DNA of 64,000 nucleotides, taken from assembly GCF_934294775.1 (NCBI RefSeq), contig NZ_CAKRAH010000002.1:1-64000 (forward strand), given 5' to 3'. Positions 7,888 through 16,248 of the stretch are shown here, in pieces (within the stretch, counting starts at the first letter, position 1; the number at the start of each line of letters is the position of its first letter). Both the position numbers and the translations under genes were made by a program. This DNA comes from an uncultured Dorea sp. (GTDB lineage: Bacteria; Bacillota; Clostridia; Lachnospirales; Lachnospiraceae). The notes beneath the pieces were generated by a model that was given only the letters and a program-made list of their open reading frames with translations, was not told where the DNA came from and did not search any database.

Positions 7888-8727
7888 TTACCACAATTCT
7901 TTCGACGGTAAGAATCCGGCAGTTATATGAACCCCTTCAATCTTATCCTGAAATTCCGGGACAGATGAGATACTGCCGGTGGATCTTCGTTCTACTGTTC
8001 TGTCCATAATATTCTCTGCAATCCATTCTGCCATCTCCAGCCGTTCTTTTGTATCTGCCTGATTCAGTATCACATGATATTCCATCGAGTCCGCTACCTG
8101 TTTTCTTCCGGCAAGTGCACTCTTTGCAAGACTTACGATATCCTCCGGACAGAGTATGTCCGCTTCTTTTTTCCCAAGTATTTTAGTCACTTTTTCTGTT
8201 CGGAAACAGACTTCTCCAATTTTCTTTCCAACCGCACTCATTCCATATACATTCAGTACAATATCCGTCTCCGGAACAATCACCGGTTCATGTGCGGCCG
8301 GTGCTTTCACAGGTAAATGTTTTGCGCCGTCTGCCTCCAGTAACAAGACTCCTGGTTCTTTACTTATCGTTTTGATAAATGTGTCTGGAAACGCAGATAA
8401 TTTTCTTTCTGCCGTTTTCTCTCCCATCCACACACTTCCATATTGTAACACAAGCTTACGGAACATTTCCACAGAAGGTTCTCCCAGAAAATATTCCACA
8501 TCATATGCCTGTATATGTGTTGTTGTTGACACAGCACAAGGTATCTTCTGTTCCTTACACTCTTTTAAGATTTTACGCATGACCGTCGTCTTTCCTCCCG
8601 CGCCAACTACGGATATTGTTTTCCGTATATTTTCTTCTTTAAAAATACCAATAGCCTGGCATAAACTGCCAGGCTCTGTCCATTTATTTTCTATATAGCT
8701 TTTTATCATATATGGATTCTTTTTCAT
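7888..8727 (-). CDS. yqeC: Selenium cofactor biosynthesis protein YqeC
   Basis: The 279-residue P-loop protein has VVGAGGKTTVMRK near residue 35 and the family motif LLEADGAKHLPVKAPAAHEP in the middle. YqeC marks genomes with selenium-dependent molybdenum hydroxylases and is proposed to act in making the labile selenium cofactor. I chose the ATG at 8727 because AAGGAAA precedes it; a TTG seven codons earlier is possible. It lies between the purine permease and the yqeB-mocA fusion, with about 100 bases to the latter. Confidence 0.85.
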   Translation of the reverse strand: MKKNPYMIKSYIENKWTEPGSLCQAIGIFKEENIRKTISVVGAGGKTTVMRKILKECKEQKIPCAVSTTTHIQAYDVEYFLGEPSVEMFRKLVLQYGSVWMGEKTAERKLSAFPDTFIKTISKEPGVLLLEADGAKHLPVKAPAAHEPVIVPETDIVLNVYGMSAVGKKIGEVCFRTEKVTKILGKKEADILCPEDIVSLAKSALAGRKQVADSMEYHVILNQADTKERLEMAEWIAENIMDRTVERRSTGSISSVPEFQDKIEGVHITAGFLPSKELW

Positions 8728-8801
8728 ACGTTTCCTTTTTCTCTCCAAGAGATTAAATATTCATATTGCTTTTTTATTCTCTCTGAAAATTATCGTCCGT
8801 A

Positions 8802-10136
8802 TTATTTCTTCTGTCCTTTCGGTAAGGTAAGATTCAGTACAATCGCTACGATGGTTGCCAGAACTACCGGCGATTTTCCAAAGATGGTTGTTACCCATTC
8901 AGGAAACTGTGCAAGTGATGCATTTGCCTGGGTCACACCCATTCCAACGGCTACTGCAAGACCTACTACTGTTGTATTGCGGAAATCCATCGGTTCTGTT
9001 GTGATCAGTTTAATACCTGTCATTGTGATCGATGCAAATACGGAAATTGTCGCACCACCAAGTACACAATAAGGAATCGTTGTAAGAAATGATGAGAACT
9101 TCGGAATCAGTCCTGCTGCCAGTAAGATCACTGCTGCCATTCCCATAACGACACGGCTTACTACCTTTGTTGTCGATACGATACCAACATTCTGACTGTA
9201 AGTTGCAGTCGGAAGTCCCCCGAAAAATGCACAGAAAATATTACTGATTCCGTATCCGACAATACCGCCCGTAAGCTCTTCGTCAGTAGGCATACGATCC
9301 ATAGATCCCGTGGTTGTTGCCGAGAAATCTCCGATTGCCTGTACTGCATTGATTGCGAATAAGATGCCAATCGCAACACATGCCGAAGGTTCAAACTTTA
9401 TTCCAAAATGCATTGGTTTTGGAAGTTGGAACATCGAAGCACTTGCCACCGATGAAAAATCTACCATTCCAAAGAATAACGCTACAATATATCCACCGAT
9501 AATACCGATCAGGATGGATGCAAGCTTCCACACGCCTTTTCCATAATGATTCAATACTGTTACGATGATCAGTGTAATGATTGCAACCAGCCAGTTCTGC
9601 CACGAACCATAAGTTTTACTGCTTGCTCCTCCTGCCATGTAATTAATGGCTGTAGGATAAAGCGAAAGTCCAATTGAGAACACAACCGTTCCTGTAATAA
9701 GCGGTGGGAAAAATTTACGGATTCTCTTGATATTTAATCCTACCAGAAGTGCTACCACACCTCCTACAATCTGCGCCCCAAGAATAGATGCGATATCAAA
9801 ATCTGCTGCGATTGCCTGCATACTTGGAACATACGCGAAACTGATTCCCATCATAACCGGAAGTGCTGAACCGATTCTGAAGTTCTTTGTCTTTATAAAT
9901 GGGAATAATTGTAATAATGTTGTAAGAGCAGACATTACCAACGCTGCCTGTATTAAAATAACAGAATCTTCCTGAGACAGCCCTGCCACTCCTGCCACGA
10001 TGATCGATGGTGTTACACATCCCACGATCATGGCTAGCACATGCTGAACTGCAAGCGGCAGCGCCTGACCAATCGAAGGCCTGCCATAAAAATCAAATAA
10101 TGCCTGATCCATCTGCTTTGCTTCTTTTGTACTCAT
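8802..10136 (-). CDS. NCS2-family nucleobase:cation symporter, xanthine/urate type
   Basis: The 444-residue polytopic permease starts MSTKEAKQMDQ after a GGGAGGA site; a reading 11 codons longer has no site. The NCS2 signature QNVGIVSTTKVVSR is present about three quarters along, in the form typical of xanthine and urate carriers rather than uracil carriers, and QAIGDFSATTTGSMDR precedes it. It should import a purine with a proton or Na+. Its position ahead of yqeC and the yqeB-mocA fusion fits a purine or xanthine hydroxylase pathway. I saw no purine riboswitch in the 270 bases upstream. Confidence 0.88.
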   Translation of the reverse strand: MSTKEAKQMDQALFDFYGRPSIGQALPLAVQHVLAMIVGCVTPSIIVAGVAGLSQEDSVILIQAALVMSALTTLLQLFPFIKTKNFRIGSALPVMMGISFAYVPSMQAIAADFDIASILGAQIVGGVVALLVGLNIKRIRKFFPPLITGTVVFSIGLSLYPTAINYMAGGASSKTYGSWQNWLVAIITLIIVTVLNHYGKGVWKLASILIGIIGGYIVALFFGMVDFSSVASASMFQLPKPMHFGIKFEPSACVAIGILFAINAVQAIGDFSATTTGSMDRMPTDEELTGGIVGYGISNIFCAFFGGLPTATYSQNVGIVSTTKVVSRVVMGMAAVILLAAGLIPKFSSFLTTIPYCVLGGATISVFASITMTGIKLITTEPMDFRNTTVVGLAVAVGMGVTQANASLAQFPEWVTTIFGKSPVVLATIVAIVLNLTLPKGQKK

Positions 10137-10405
10137 ATGTATCCTCCCGTACTTTTTTTTCAACTTCATTATTATATATTTATCTGCTTTTTTTGAACAC
10201 CCTTCCAGTTATGCTTTATATTAATGAAAATTTATAAGCATTAATTATTATAGATATTACATTCTGTTATATTCGCATTACATTTTATCATGCTACTATA
10301 TTAAAATTCATGGTACAATAAAACTTAGAAATTAAGATGTACTAACAGGATTTTTTGTATCCGATTTTACATAAGTACATCAAAGACAAACGGAGGAATG
10401 AACAA

Positions 10406-11854
10406 ATGGGCATTTTGTCTAATATTGAACCAAAAGAAGTCTTTCAGTACTTCGAAGAATTAAGTATGGTACCTAGAAGTACCTTCCACACAAAAAAAAT
10501 CAGTGATTTTTGCGTAAAGTTCGCAAAAGCTCACAATCTGGAATATATCCAGGATGAAGTCAACAATGTAATCATCAAGAAACCGGGAACTGCAGGTTAT
10601 GAGAACAGTGATCCTGTCATTATCCAGGGACATCTTGATATGGTTGCTACAAAAACCATCGACAGTGATCATGATTTTGAAAATGATCCGCTCGAGCTTT
10701 TTGTTGATGGTGATCTGATTGGGGCAAAGAACACCACACTTGGCGGAGATGACGGTATCGCAGTCGCTTATGCAATGGCAATACTTGCAAGTACTGATAT
10801 TCCACACCCTCCGATCGAAGCTGTTTTCACAGTAGATGAAGAAATTGGTATGGGAGGCGCTAATCACCTTGATACTTCTGTCCTGAACGGAAAAATCTGC
10901 CTGAATATCGATTCCGAAATCGAAGGAGTTATGACCGTTGGATGTGCAGGCGGATATATTTACGATACATTTATCCCAATTGAATGGAGCGAAGAATCCG
11001 GAACAAAGATGACACTTTCTCTTAGCGGACTTCTTGGCGGTCATTCCGGCGGGGAAATCCAGAAGCAGCTCGGTAATGCCAACAAAATCATGGCACGTGT
11101 TCTTTACGCACTTGGAAAAGAATACGATTTCAACCTGGTAAATATCAACGGCGGTAATGCTGCTAACGTAATCGCACAGTTTAACACCGCCCAGATTATT
11201 GCAGACTCTTCGCAGGTTCAGGCAATCACAGATGCAGTAGCAGCTCTTGAGACAACAATCATCGATGAATTTGCCGGTCAGGAGCCAACACTTTCACTGA
11301 AAGCATCTGTAGAAGGCGAAGCTACTTTAAACGCTTTCGATGCAGATACTACTACACGTGTGATCGGTTTCCTCTATGGAGCAATTGATGGTGTACAGTG
11401 TTATGACCGTGCTTTCCCGACAGCTGTAGAATCTTCTCTGAATACAGGTATTGTAGAAACTACAGAAGATACTGTCAAAGTAAAATTCCAGGTACGCAGT
11501 TCTGTTGCCACAAAATTAACTGATATGCAGAACAAACTGGATCTTACAACTGACCTTGCCGGAGCTTCCCGTGAAATCTCCGGGGCATATCCTGCATGGG
11601 CTTATAACGCTGACTCAGTGATCCGTCCAAAAGCACTTGCGCTTTATAAAGATATGTTCGGAACAGAACCTACGGTTGAGACAACCCACGGTGGTTTGGA
11701 ATGTGGTATCTTATTTGGCAAAAAACCGGATCTTGATATCATCTCATTCGGCCCTGATCTGACAGGTGTTCATACTTATCACGAACGTGTACATATCGCT
11801 TCTACACAGCGTATGTGGGATTATCTGAAAGAGCTGTTAAAGAGCTGTAAATAA
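10406..11854 (+). CDS. pepD: Aminoacyl-histidine dipeptidase (M20 family, PepD-like)
   Basis: The 482-residue cytosolic zinc dipeptidase has metal-binding motifs GHLDMVA, GGDDGIAVAYAMA and DEEIGMGGAN in the M20 order, a lid domain in the middle and a conserved late histidine in SFGPDLTGVHTYHERV. It cleaves Xaa-His and other dipeptides. The start is the ATG at 10406, with ACGGAGGA about 9 bases before it; the frame is open 17 codons further upstream but without a site. It is monocistronic and divergent from the permease, with a strong terminator downstream. Confidence 0.92.
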   Translation: MGILSNIEPKEVFQYFEELSMVPRSTFHTKKISDFCVKFAKAHNLEYIQDEVNNVIIKKPGTAGYENSDPVIIQGHLDMVATKTIDSDHDFENDPLELFVDGDLIGAKNTTLGGDDGIAVAYAMAILASTDIPHPPIEAVFTVDEEIGMGGANHLDTSVLNGKICLNIDSEIEGVMTVGCAGGYIYDTFIPIEWSEESGTKMTLSLSGLLGGHSGGEIQKQLGNANKIMARVLYALGKEYDFNLVNINGGNAANVIAQFNTAQIIADSSQVQAITDAVAALETTIIDEFAGQEPTLSLKASVEGEATLNAFDADTTTRVIGFLYGAIDGVQCYDRAFPTAVESSLNTGIVETTEDTVKVKFQVRSSVATKLTDMQNKLDLTTDLAGASREISGAYPAWAYNADSVIRPKALALYKDMFGTEPTVETTHGGLECGILFGKKPDLDIISFGPDLTGVHTYHERVHIASTQRMWDYLKELLKSCK

Positions 11855-11870
11855 AACTAACAAACATAAA

Positions 11871-11943
11871 TACAGAGAACTTGCCAGTTGTAACTCATAT
11901 GTACTTTCACAGCCGGCAGTTTCTCTTATATACTTTCATGTAT
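11871..11943 (+). repeat. Short dispersed palindromic repeat, family C (diverged copy)
   Basis: CAGAGAACTTGCCAG and GGCAGTTTCTCTTATATACTTT flank an extra central segment. It matches the two halves of the repeat at 14649-14693 and lies just 3' of the pepD gene. Confidence 0.55.
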
Positions 11944-11947
11944 AACG

Positions 11948-11999
11948 AAAGGATGATATAAATGAACTTTTCTTTTTCATTTATATCATCCTTTTCTTG
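11948..11999 (+). terminator. Terminator after pepD
   Basis: A perfect 18-bp stem (AAGGATGATATAAATGAA and its complement) with a 9-base T-rich loop is followed by TTTTCTTGT. The stem is symmetric enough to act for convergent transcripts as well. Confidence 0.85.
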
Positions 12000-12060
12000 T
12001 AAATACACAATTATTTCATAATGTACCTTCCGGATACATAAACTCCATCCAGTTCCATAT

Positions 12061-14439
12061 CTATTTCACCAGATATACATCTGCATTCGCTACACCAAGT
12101 GCCAATGCTGTTGCATGATTATTGACATAGATATCAATGTGATTCTGCTTAATCGCTCCACCACAGTCTTCTGCTGTAAATACATGGCCACCGATAATTA
12201 CCTTTGTTCCATACGGAATGACATTCGGATCTACCGCAATCGTCTGACCTTCCACAACACGGGTTCCGGTTGCTGTAATTCCATCTGCTTTGTCACAGCA
12301 GATTTCACATGCACAATAATATGTAATCGTGAAGTTGCCAAGCTTATCACCATACATTTCATCCGTTGCATTCACAGTACCGATGCCGCCTCCTGCAACT
12401 GTATAATTATCATCCAGAATTCTGGTTGCCCAGACTGCATTATTCGTATTGACTGTTTTCTGAACGATTCCCTCTTTTGTGCTTGCAGCTTCGATTGTCT
12501 TGCCATCACCTGCATACATTACTACATGATATACATGTCCTTCTTTTGCATAAAAGATAAGATCTCCCGGCTGTGCATCTTCGACTGCAATCTTTGTTCC
12601 AAACTGGCTCTGATCTTCTGCTGTTCTTGGAAGTACATATCCATACTGTTTGTAAATCTGCTGAACGAATCCGGAACAGTCTGCTCCTTCTGTAAGGCTT
12701 GTTCCACCCCATACATATGGATTACCGACAAACTGAGATGCAAATTCCAGCATAGACTGTCTGATCTCGCCACCCGGTGTTCCTTCTTCCACAGAAGTAA
12801 GTGTATAATAAAGTGCCTGATTCTCTTCTGGTTTAACTGTTTCATCTGCTTTCTGGTAATTTTCTTCGCCATTTGCTTCTATCTGTTGTCTGACTCCGTC
12901 ACCCATATTCAGATATTTTTTCTCTACAAATCCTCTGACATCTCCGGATTCTACATATACCCAGTCAGAATCTTTATTCGCTAAGATATAACACAGTTCT
13001 CCCTGCGTCATCGTTCCTACGGTTTTTGCTTCTGTACTCATCTCTTCCTGTACATTTACCTTACCGTTACCTGCCTGTGCATTGATCAGCGCATAATCTT
13101 TGTCTACAACGGTCTGATTCACCGTTGCTCGCAGATATGTATATGCCTGATTATCCTTTGCTTCGATACGCTCTTTTGCAGTTTTAGCAGTTTCTTCGAT
13201 GCCTGTATATTCTTTTCCTGCTTTTTCTGCATCTTTTTTGGCTTTTTTCTGATATACATTCAAAAGTTCCTGTGCAGAATCTCCGGTATATACCTCGGAT
13301 GCTCTTACAAATCCTCTGACATCTCCGGATTCCACATACAGCCATCCATTCTTCTCCTCACTAAGAATATATAACAGTCCGTCCTGAGATACACTACCTG
13401 TCACTCTTACACGTTCTGTCAGCTGCTGGTTCGCCAGCGCCATATTAATTCCCTGTTTCTGAAGCTGCTTTCTTTTTTTAATTGCTGTTTCCAGATTGTA
13501 TACGGCTGTTTTTCTTGCCTGTTTGAATGTTTTATTCTTTGTATTCTTTTTATTTGCTTTTAATTTTTCGATTTTCGATTTCTTCGTATTCTTTTTAAAG
13601 CTTGCTTTTAATCGTTTTGCATCTTTTTTTGCATTTTCTAATTCTGTTTCAGCATCTTCTGTATTGGTCCCGTCTACATTGTCCGGAATGGACTCTCTGA
13701 TGTTGATTGCAGATTTTGCAAATGCATATTTTCTTGCCACTGTCCAGAAACGGAAGTTTTCCACCATCTGTGGAAGCTTTACCAGAGTCTGCTTTGATAC
13801 AAGTTCCTGGTTTGTTGCTGCAGATGTAACTGAATTGTTATCTGCTGCCGGCTGCTGGGCCGCATTCTGATCAGTTCCGTCTGCTGCCGGCTGTGTCTGA
13901 TCTGCCGCCGGAGCGTCTGGTGCAGCTGGCGTCTCCGGTGTGGACGGTGTCTCTGGTGCAGCTGGTGTTTCTGGTGTGGACGGTGTCTCTGGTGCAGCTG
14001 GTGTTTCTGGTGTGGACGGTGTCTCTGGTGTAGTCGGTGTTTCCGGTGTGGACGGTGTAGTTGGCGTCTCTGGTGTGGACGGCTCTGTTCCCGGAATCGA
14101 ATCTACTCTTTCTCCTGTAACCGGGTCAACTTTCTGACCGGTAGCTGTATCCACAAGATATAAGGTCTCTTCATCCAGTCTGACTTCTCCGTTATCGATC
14201 ATAGCCTGGACTGTATCTGAAACTTCTGTCATCGTATCCGTTCCATCAACCGACTTAGCCTGTATCTTTGTTACCTGATCCTGTCCGTTTTCTGTCTGGA
14301 CTTCTGTAATCTGAACATCTGCTGCCTGTTCATCTGCCAGTGCCGCAACCGGTGTTCCTGCCGTAAGACCTACGACCAAAAATCCGGCAAGTGCTTTTGT
14401 TCCCAATGCTTTTGCTACTTTTATATTCCTCAGTTTCAA
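12061..14439 (-). CDS. Secreted cell-wall hydrolase with SH3 repeats, NlpC/P60 (C40) and 3D domains
   Basis: The protein has 792 residues. The order is: signal peptide ending near ALADEQ; a Pro/Thr/Glu spacer of tandem PETP units (about 120-185); a Lys-rich helical stretch; two bacterial SH3 domains, each with GWLYVESGDVRGFV-like cores; an NlpC/P60 peptidase with nucleophile C588 (GADCSGFV) and GHVYHVVMYAG for the histidine; and a C-terminal 3D domain (GTRVVEGQTIAVDPNVIPYG...AEDCGG...HIDIYV) as in resuscitation-factor-like lytic enzymes. It should cut stem peptides and perhaps glycan. I place the start at the TTG at 14439, since AAGGAG lies 8 bases before it; an ATG six codons earlier would put that site inside the gene. 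Confidence 0.9.
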   Translation of the reverse strand: MKLRNIKVAKALGTKALAGFLVVGLTAGTPVAALADEQAADVQITEVQTENGQDQVTKIQAKSVDGTDTMTEVSDTVQAMIDNGEVRLDEETLYLVDTATGQKVDPVTGERVDSIPGTEPSTPETPTTPSTPETPTTPETPSTPETPAAPETPSTPETPAAPETPSTPETPAAPDAPAADQTQPAADGTDQNAAQQPAADNNSVTSAATNQELVSKQTLVKLPQMVENFRFWTVARKYAFAKSAINIRESIPDNVDGTNTEDAETELENAKKDAKRLKASFKKNTKKSKIEKLKANKKNTKNKTFKQARKTAVYNLETAIKKRKQLQKQGINMALANQQLTERVRVTGSVSQDGLLYILSEEKNGWLYVESGDVRGFVRASEVYTGDSAQELLNVYQKKAKKDAEKAGKEYTGIEETAKTAKERIEAKDNQAYTYLRATVNQTVVDKDYALINAQAGNGKVNVQEEMSTEAKTVGTMTQGELCYILANKDSDWVYVESGDVRGFVEKKYLNMGDGVRQQIEANGEENYQKADETVKPEENQALYYTLTSVEEGTPGGEIRQSMLEFASQFVGNPYVWGGTSLTEGADCSGFVQQIYKQYGYVLPRTAEDQSQFGTKIAVEDAQPGDLIFYAKEGHVYHVVMYAGDGKTIEAASTKEGIVQKTVNTNNAVWATRILDDNYTVAGGGIGTVNATDEMYGDKLGNFTITYYCACEICCDKADGITATGTRVVEGQTIAVDPNVIPYGTKVIIGGHVFTAEDCGGAIKQNHIDIYVNNHATALALGVANADVYLVK

Positions 14440-14648
14440 AAATCTAGCTCCTTCCATGCAATACTATCTATTTCACTTTTTTGTTTTATCCCCCTGACAG
14501 CCTATGTATCACCCTGATACACATACTATTTTATTATTATACTACTACATGTGCCAAATTTCCAGTCTCGTTATCGCCTAATTTGTCTCAGTTAGATGTA
14601 ACTACCAAGCTGATACGCTGATGCATTTTCCTTTTACTCTGTAAGTAA

Positions 14649-14693
14649 TACAGAGAACTTGCCACTGGCAACTTCTCTTGCATACTTTGGTAT
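14649..14693. repeat. Short dispersed palindromic repeat, family C (best copy)
   Basis: AGAGAA-c-TTGCCA-c-TGGCAA-c-TTCTCT is a near-perfect 27-bp palindrome, followed by TGCATACTTTGGTAT. Related copies lie at 11871, 16159, 21283 (reverse) and 34321, all intergenic. Confidence 0.7.
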
Positions 14694-14697
14694 ACAG

Positions 14698-14745
14698 AGA
14701 ACCGGCTGCCTGGTAAATAACCTCTCTTACCAGACAGCCGGTTCT
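14698..14745. terminator. Strong hairpin 3' of glyA
   Basis: The 19-bp arms (AGAACCGGCTGCCTGGTAA and its near complement) differ at one pair. It lies downstream of glyA, so it may end that transcript, but the T-rich side (TTCTTTGTTTT) is on the plus strand. Direction is therefore uncertain. Confidence 0.6.
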
Positions 14746-14805
14746 TTGTTTTCATATATAAAAGGAAATGCTATTTTCTCTATATGCTTTCCGTATTCTT
14801 ATCTC

Positions 14806-16044
14806 CTACATATTCAGTGGATATTTTGCAGTCAGCTCTGCCACCATTCCTTTTACTTTCTCGATATTCTCTTCACTCTTCAGTACCAATGCGATGCACT
14901 CTGCGATTACATCCATATCTTCTTCTTTCAGACCTCTTGTTGTAACAGCAGGTGTTCCAAGTCTCACACCACTGGTTACGAATGGTGATCTTGGATCATT
15001 TGGTACAGTGTTCTTATTACATGTGATATGTGCTTCGTCCAGACGTTTTTCCAGTTCTTTTCCAGTTACGTCTTCACCTCTTAAGTCAACCAGCATCAGG
15101 TGGTTATCTGTTCCTCCGGATACGATTTTCACACCACGATCCATCAGGCCTTTGCTGAGTGCCTGTGCATTCTTGATGATCTGTTTCTGATATTCTACAA
15201 ATTCCGGCTCCAGTGCTTCCTTGAAACATACAGCCTTACCTGCAATTACATGCTCCAAAGGTCCACCCTGGATTCCAGGGAATAATGCTTTGTTGAAGTT
15301 GAATTTATCTGCTGCTTCCTGATTACAAAGGATCAGTCCGCCTCTTGGTCCACGCAACGTCTTATGAGTTGTTGTTGTCGTTACGTCTGCATATGGAATT
15401 GGACTTGGATGAAGACCTGCTGCAACGAGTCCGGCGATATGTGCCATATCAACCATCAGGTATGCGCCTACCTCATCTGCAATCTCACGGAATTTTTTGA
15501 AATCAATGGTTCTTGCATAAGCACTTGCTCCTGCGATGATCATCTTTGGCTTTTCTTTTACTGCGATCTCACGTACTTTATCGTAATCAATCACACCTTC
15601 GTCATTCACACCATAAGATACGATGTTAAAATATTTACCGGAAATATTAACCGGAGACCCATGTGTCAGATGTCCGCCGTGATCCAGATTCATACCCATG
15701 ACTTTATCTCCTGGTTCCAGCATTGCAAAGAATACTGCCAGGTTTGCCTGTGCGCCGGAATGTGGCTGTACATTGGCATAATCACAACCAAATAATTTCT
15801 TCGCTCTTTCTCTTGCAAGATCTTCCACTACGTCTACACACTGACATCCACCATAGTAACGTTTTCCCGGATAGCCTTCTGCGTATTTATTTGTAAGCGG
15901 ACTTCCCATTGCTGCCATGACTGCCTTACTTACCCAGTTCTCCGATGCGATAAGCTCCAGATGGGAATTCTGTCTGTCCATCTCTGCCTTTATGGCATCT
16001 GCAATTTCGCTGTCTGCTTTTTTAATTTCATCAAATGCGTACAT
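14806..16044 (-). CDS. glyA: Serine hydroxymethyltransferase
   Basis: The 412-residue PLP enzyme interconverts serine and glycine with tetrahydrofolate, feeding one-carbon metabolism. LELIASENW near residue 30 and the PLP-lysine motif TTTTHKTLRGPRGG near 225 are the family signatures. The start is the ATG at 16044, with AGGAGG 8 bases before it; upstream in-frame codons are not supported. It is monocistronic, with short repeats on both sides. Confidence 0.97.
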   Translation of the reverse strand: MYAFDEIKKADSEIADAIKAEMDRQNSHLELIASENWVSKAVMAAMGSPLTNKYAEGYPGKRYYGGCQCVDVVEDLARERAKKLFGCDYANVQPHSGAQANLAVFFAMLEPGDKVMGMNLDHGGHLTHGSPVNISGKYFNIVSYGVNDEGVIDYDKVREIAVKEKPKMIIAGASAYARTIDFKKFREIADEVGAYLMVDMAHIAGLVAAGLHPSPIPYADVTTTTTHKTLRGPRGGLILCNQEAADKFNFNKALFPGIQGGPLEHVIAGKAVCFKEALEPEFVEYQKQIIKNAQALSKGLMDRGVKIVSGGTDNHLMLVDLRGEDVTGKELEKRLDEAHITCNKNTVPNDPRSPFVTSGVRLGTPAVTTRGLKEEDMDVIAECIALVLKSEENIEKVKGMVAELTAKYPLNM

Positions 16045-16158
16045 ACTTGAGTCCTCCTGGTTTGTTAAAAAATTGATTTGTTTAATATGATAGCACTTTA
16101 CCATGGTGAATGCCAGTGTTTTTTTGTATATTTTTTCAGACATACATTCCTTTGGCAT

Positions 16159-16202
16159 CTGCAAGAACTTCCACCGGCAGCTTCTCCTACATACTTTGGT
16201 AT
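16159..16202. repeat. Short dispersed palindromic repeat, family C
   Basis: It contains CCACCGGCAGCTTCTCCTACATACTTTGGTAT-like sequence matching the copy at 14649-14693 on the same strand. It lies between dnaJ and glyA. Confidence 0.6.
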
Positions 16203-16248
16203 TAAAAGAAGAGGAAACCTCTGATGAAATTAATCATCAAAGGTCTCC
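16203..16248 (-). terminator. Terminator overlapping the dnaJ stop codon
   Basis: On the minus strand GGAGACCTTTGATGA pairs with TCATCAGAGGTTTCC and is followed by TCTTCTTTT. The dnaJ stop codon lies at the start of the loop, so the left arm is coding sequence. Confidence 0.8.

Larger units (their letters stand above)
14440..14805. other. Intergenic region between glyA and the NlpC/P60 gene
   Basis: There is no gene in these 366 bases. They hold a short palindromic repeat (14649-14693), a strong hairpin (14698-14745) and an AT-rich leader for the hydrolase gene. I looked for the motifs of a cyclic-di-AMP (ydaO) riboswitch, which often precedes such hydrolases, and did not see them. Confidence 0.6.

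Noticed and set aside
10137..10405. Purine riboswitch before the NCS2 permease
   Set aside because: No aptamer stems or conserved loop bases were found in this AT-rich region.
12061..14439. CRISPR-like array suggested by repeats near 13920-14090
   Set aside because: The repeats are in-frame PETP codons of the hydrolase, without spacers of uniform length.
14440..14650. Cyclic-di-AMP riboswitch before the NlpC/P60 gene
   Set aside because: Such hydrolases are often controlled this way, but the conserved core words are absent.
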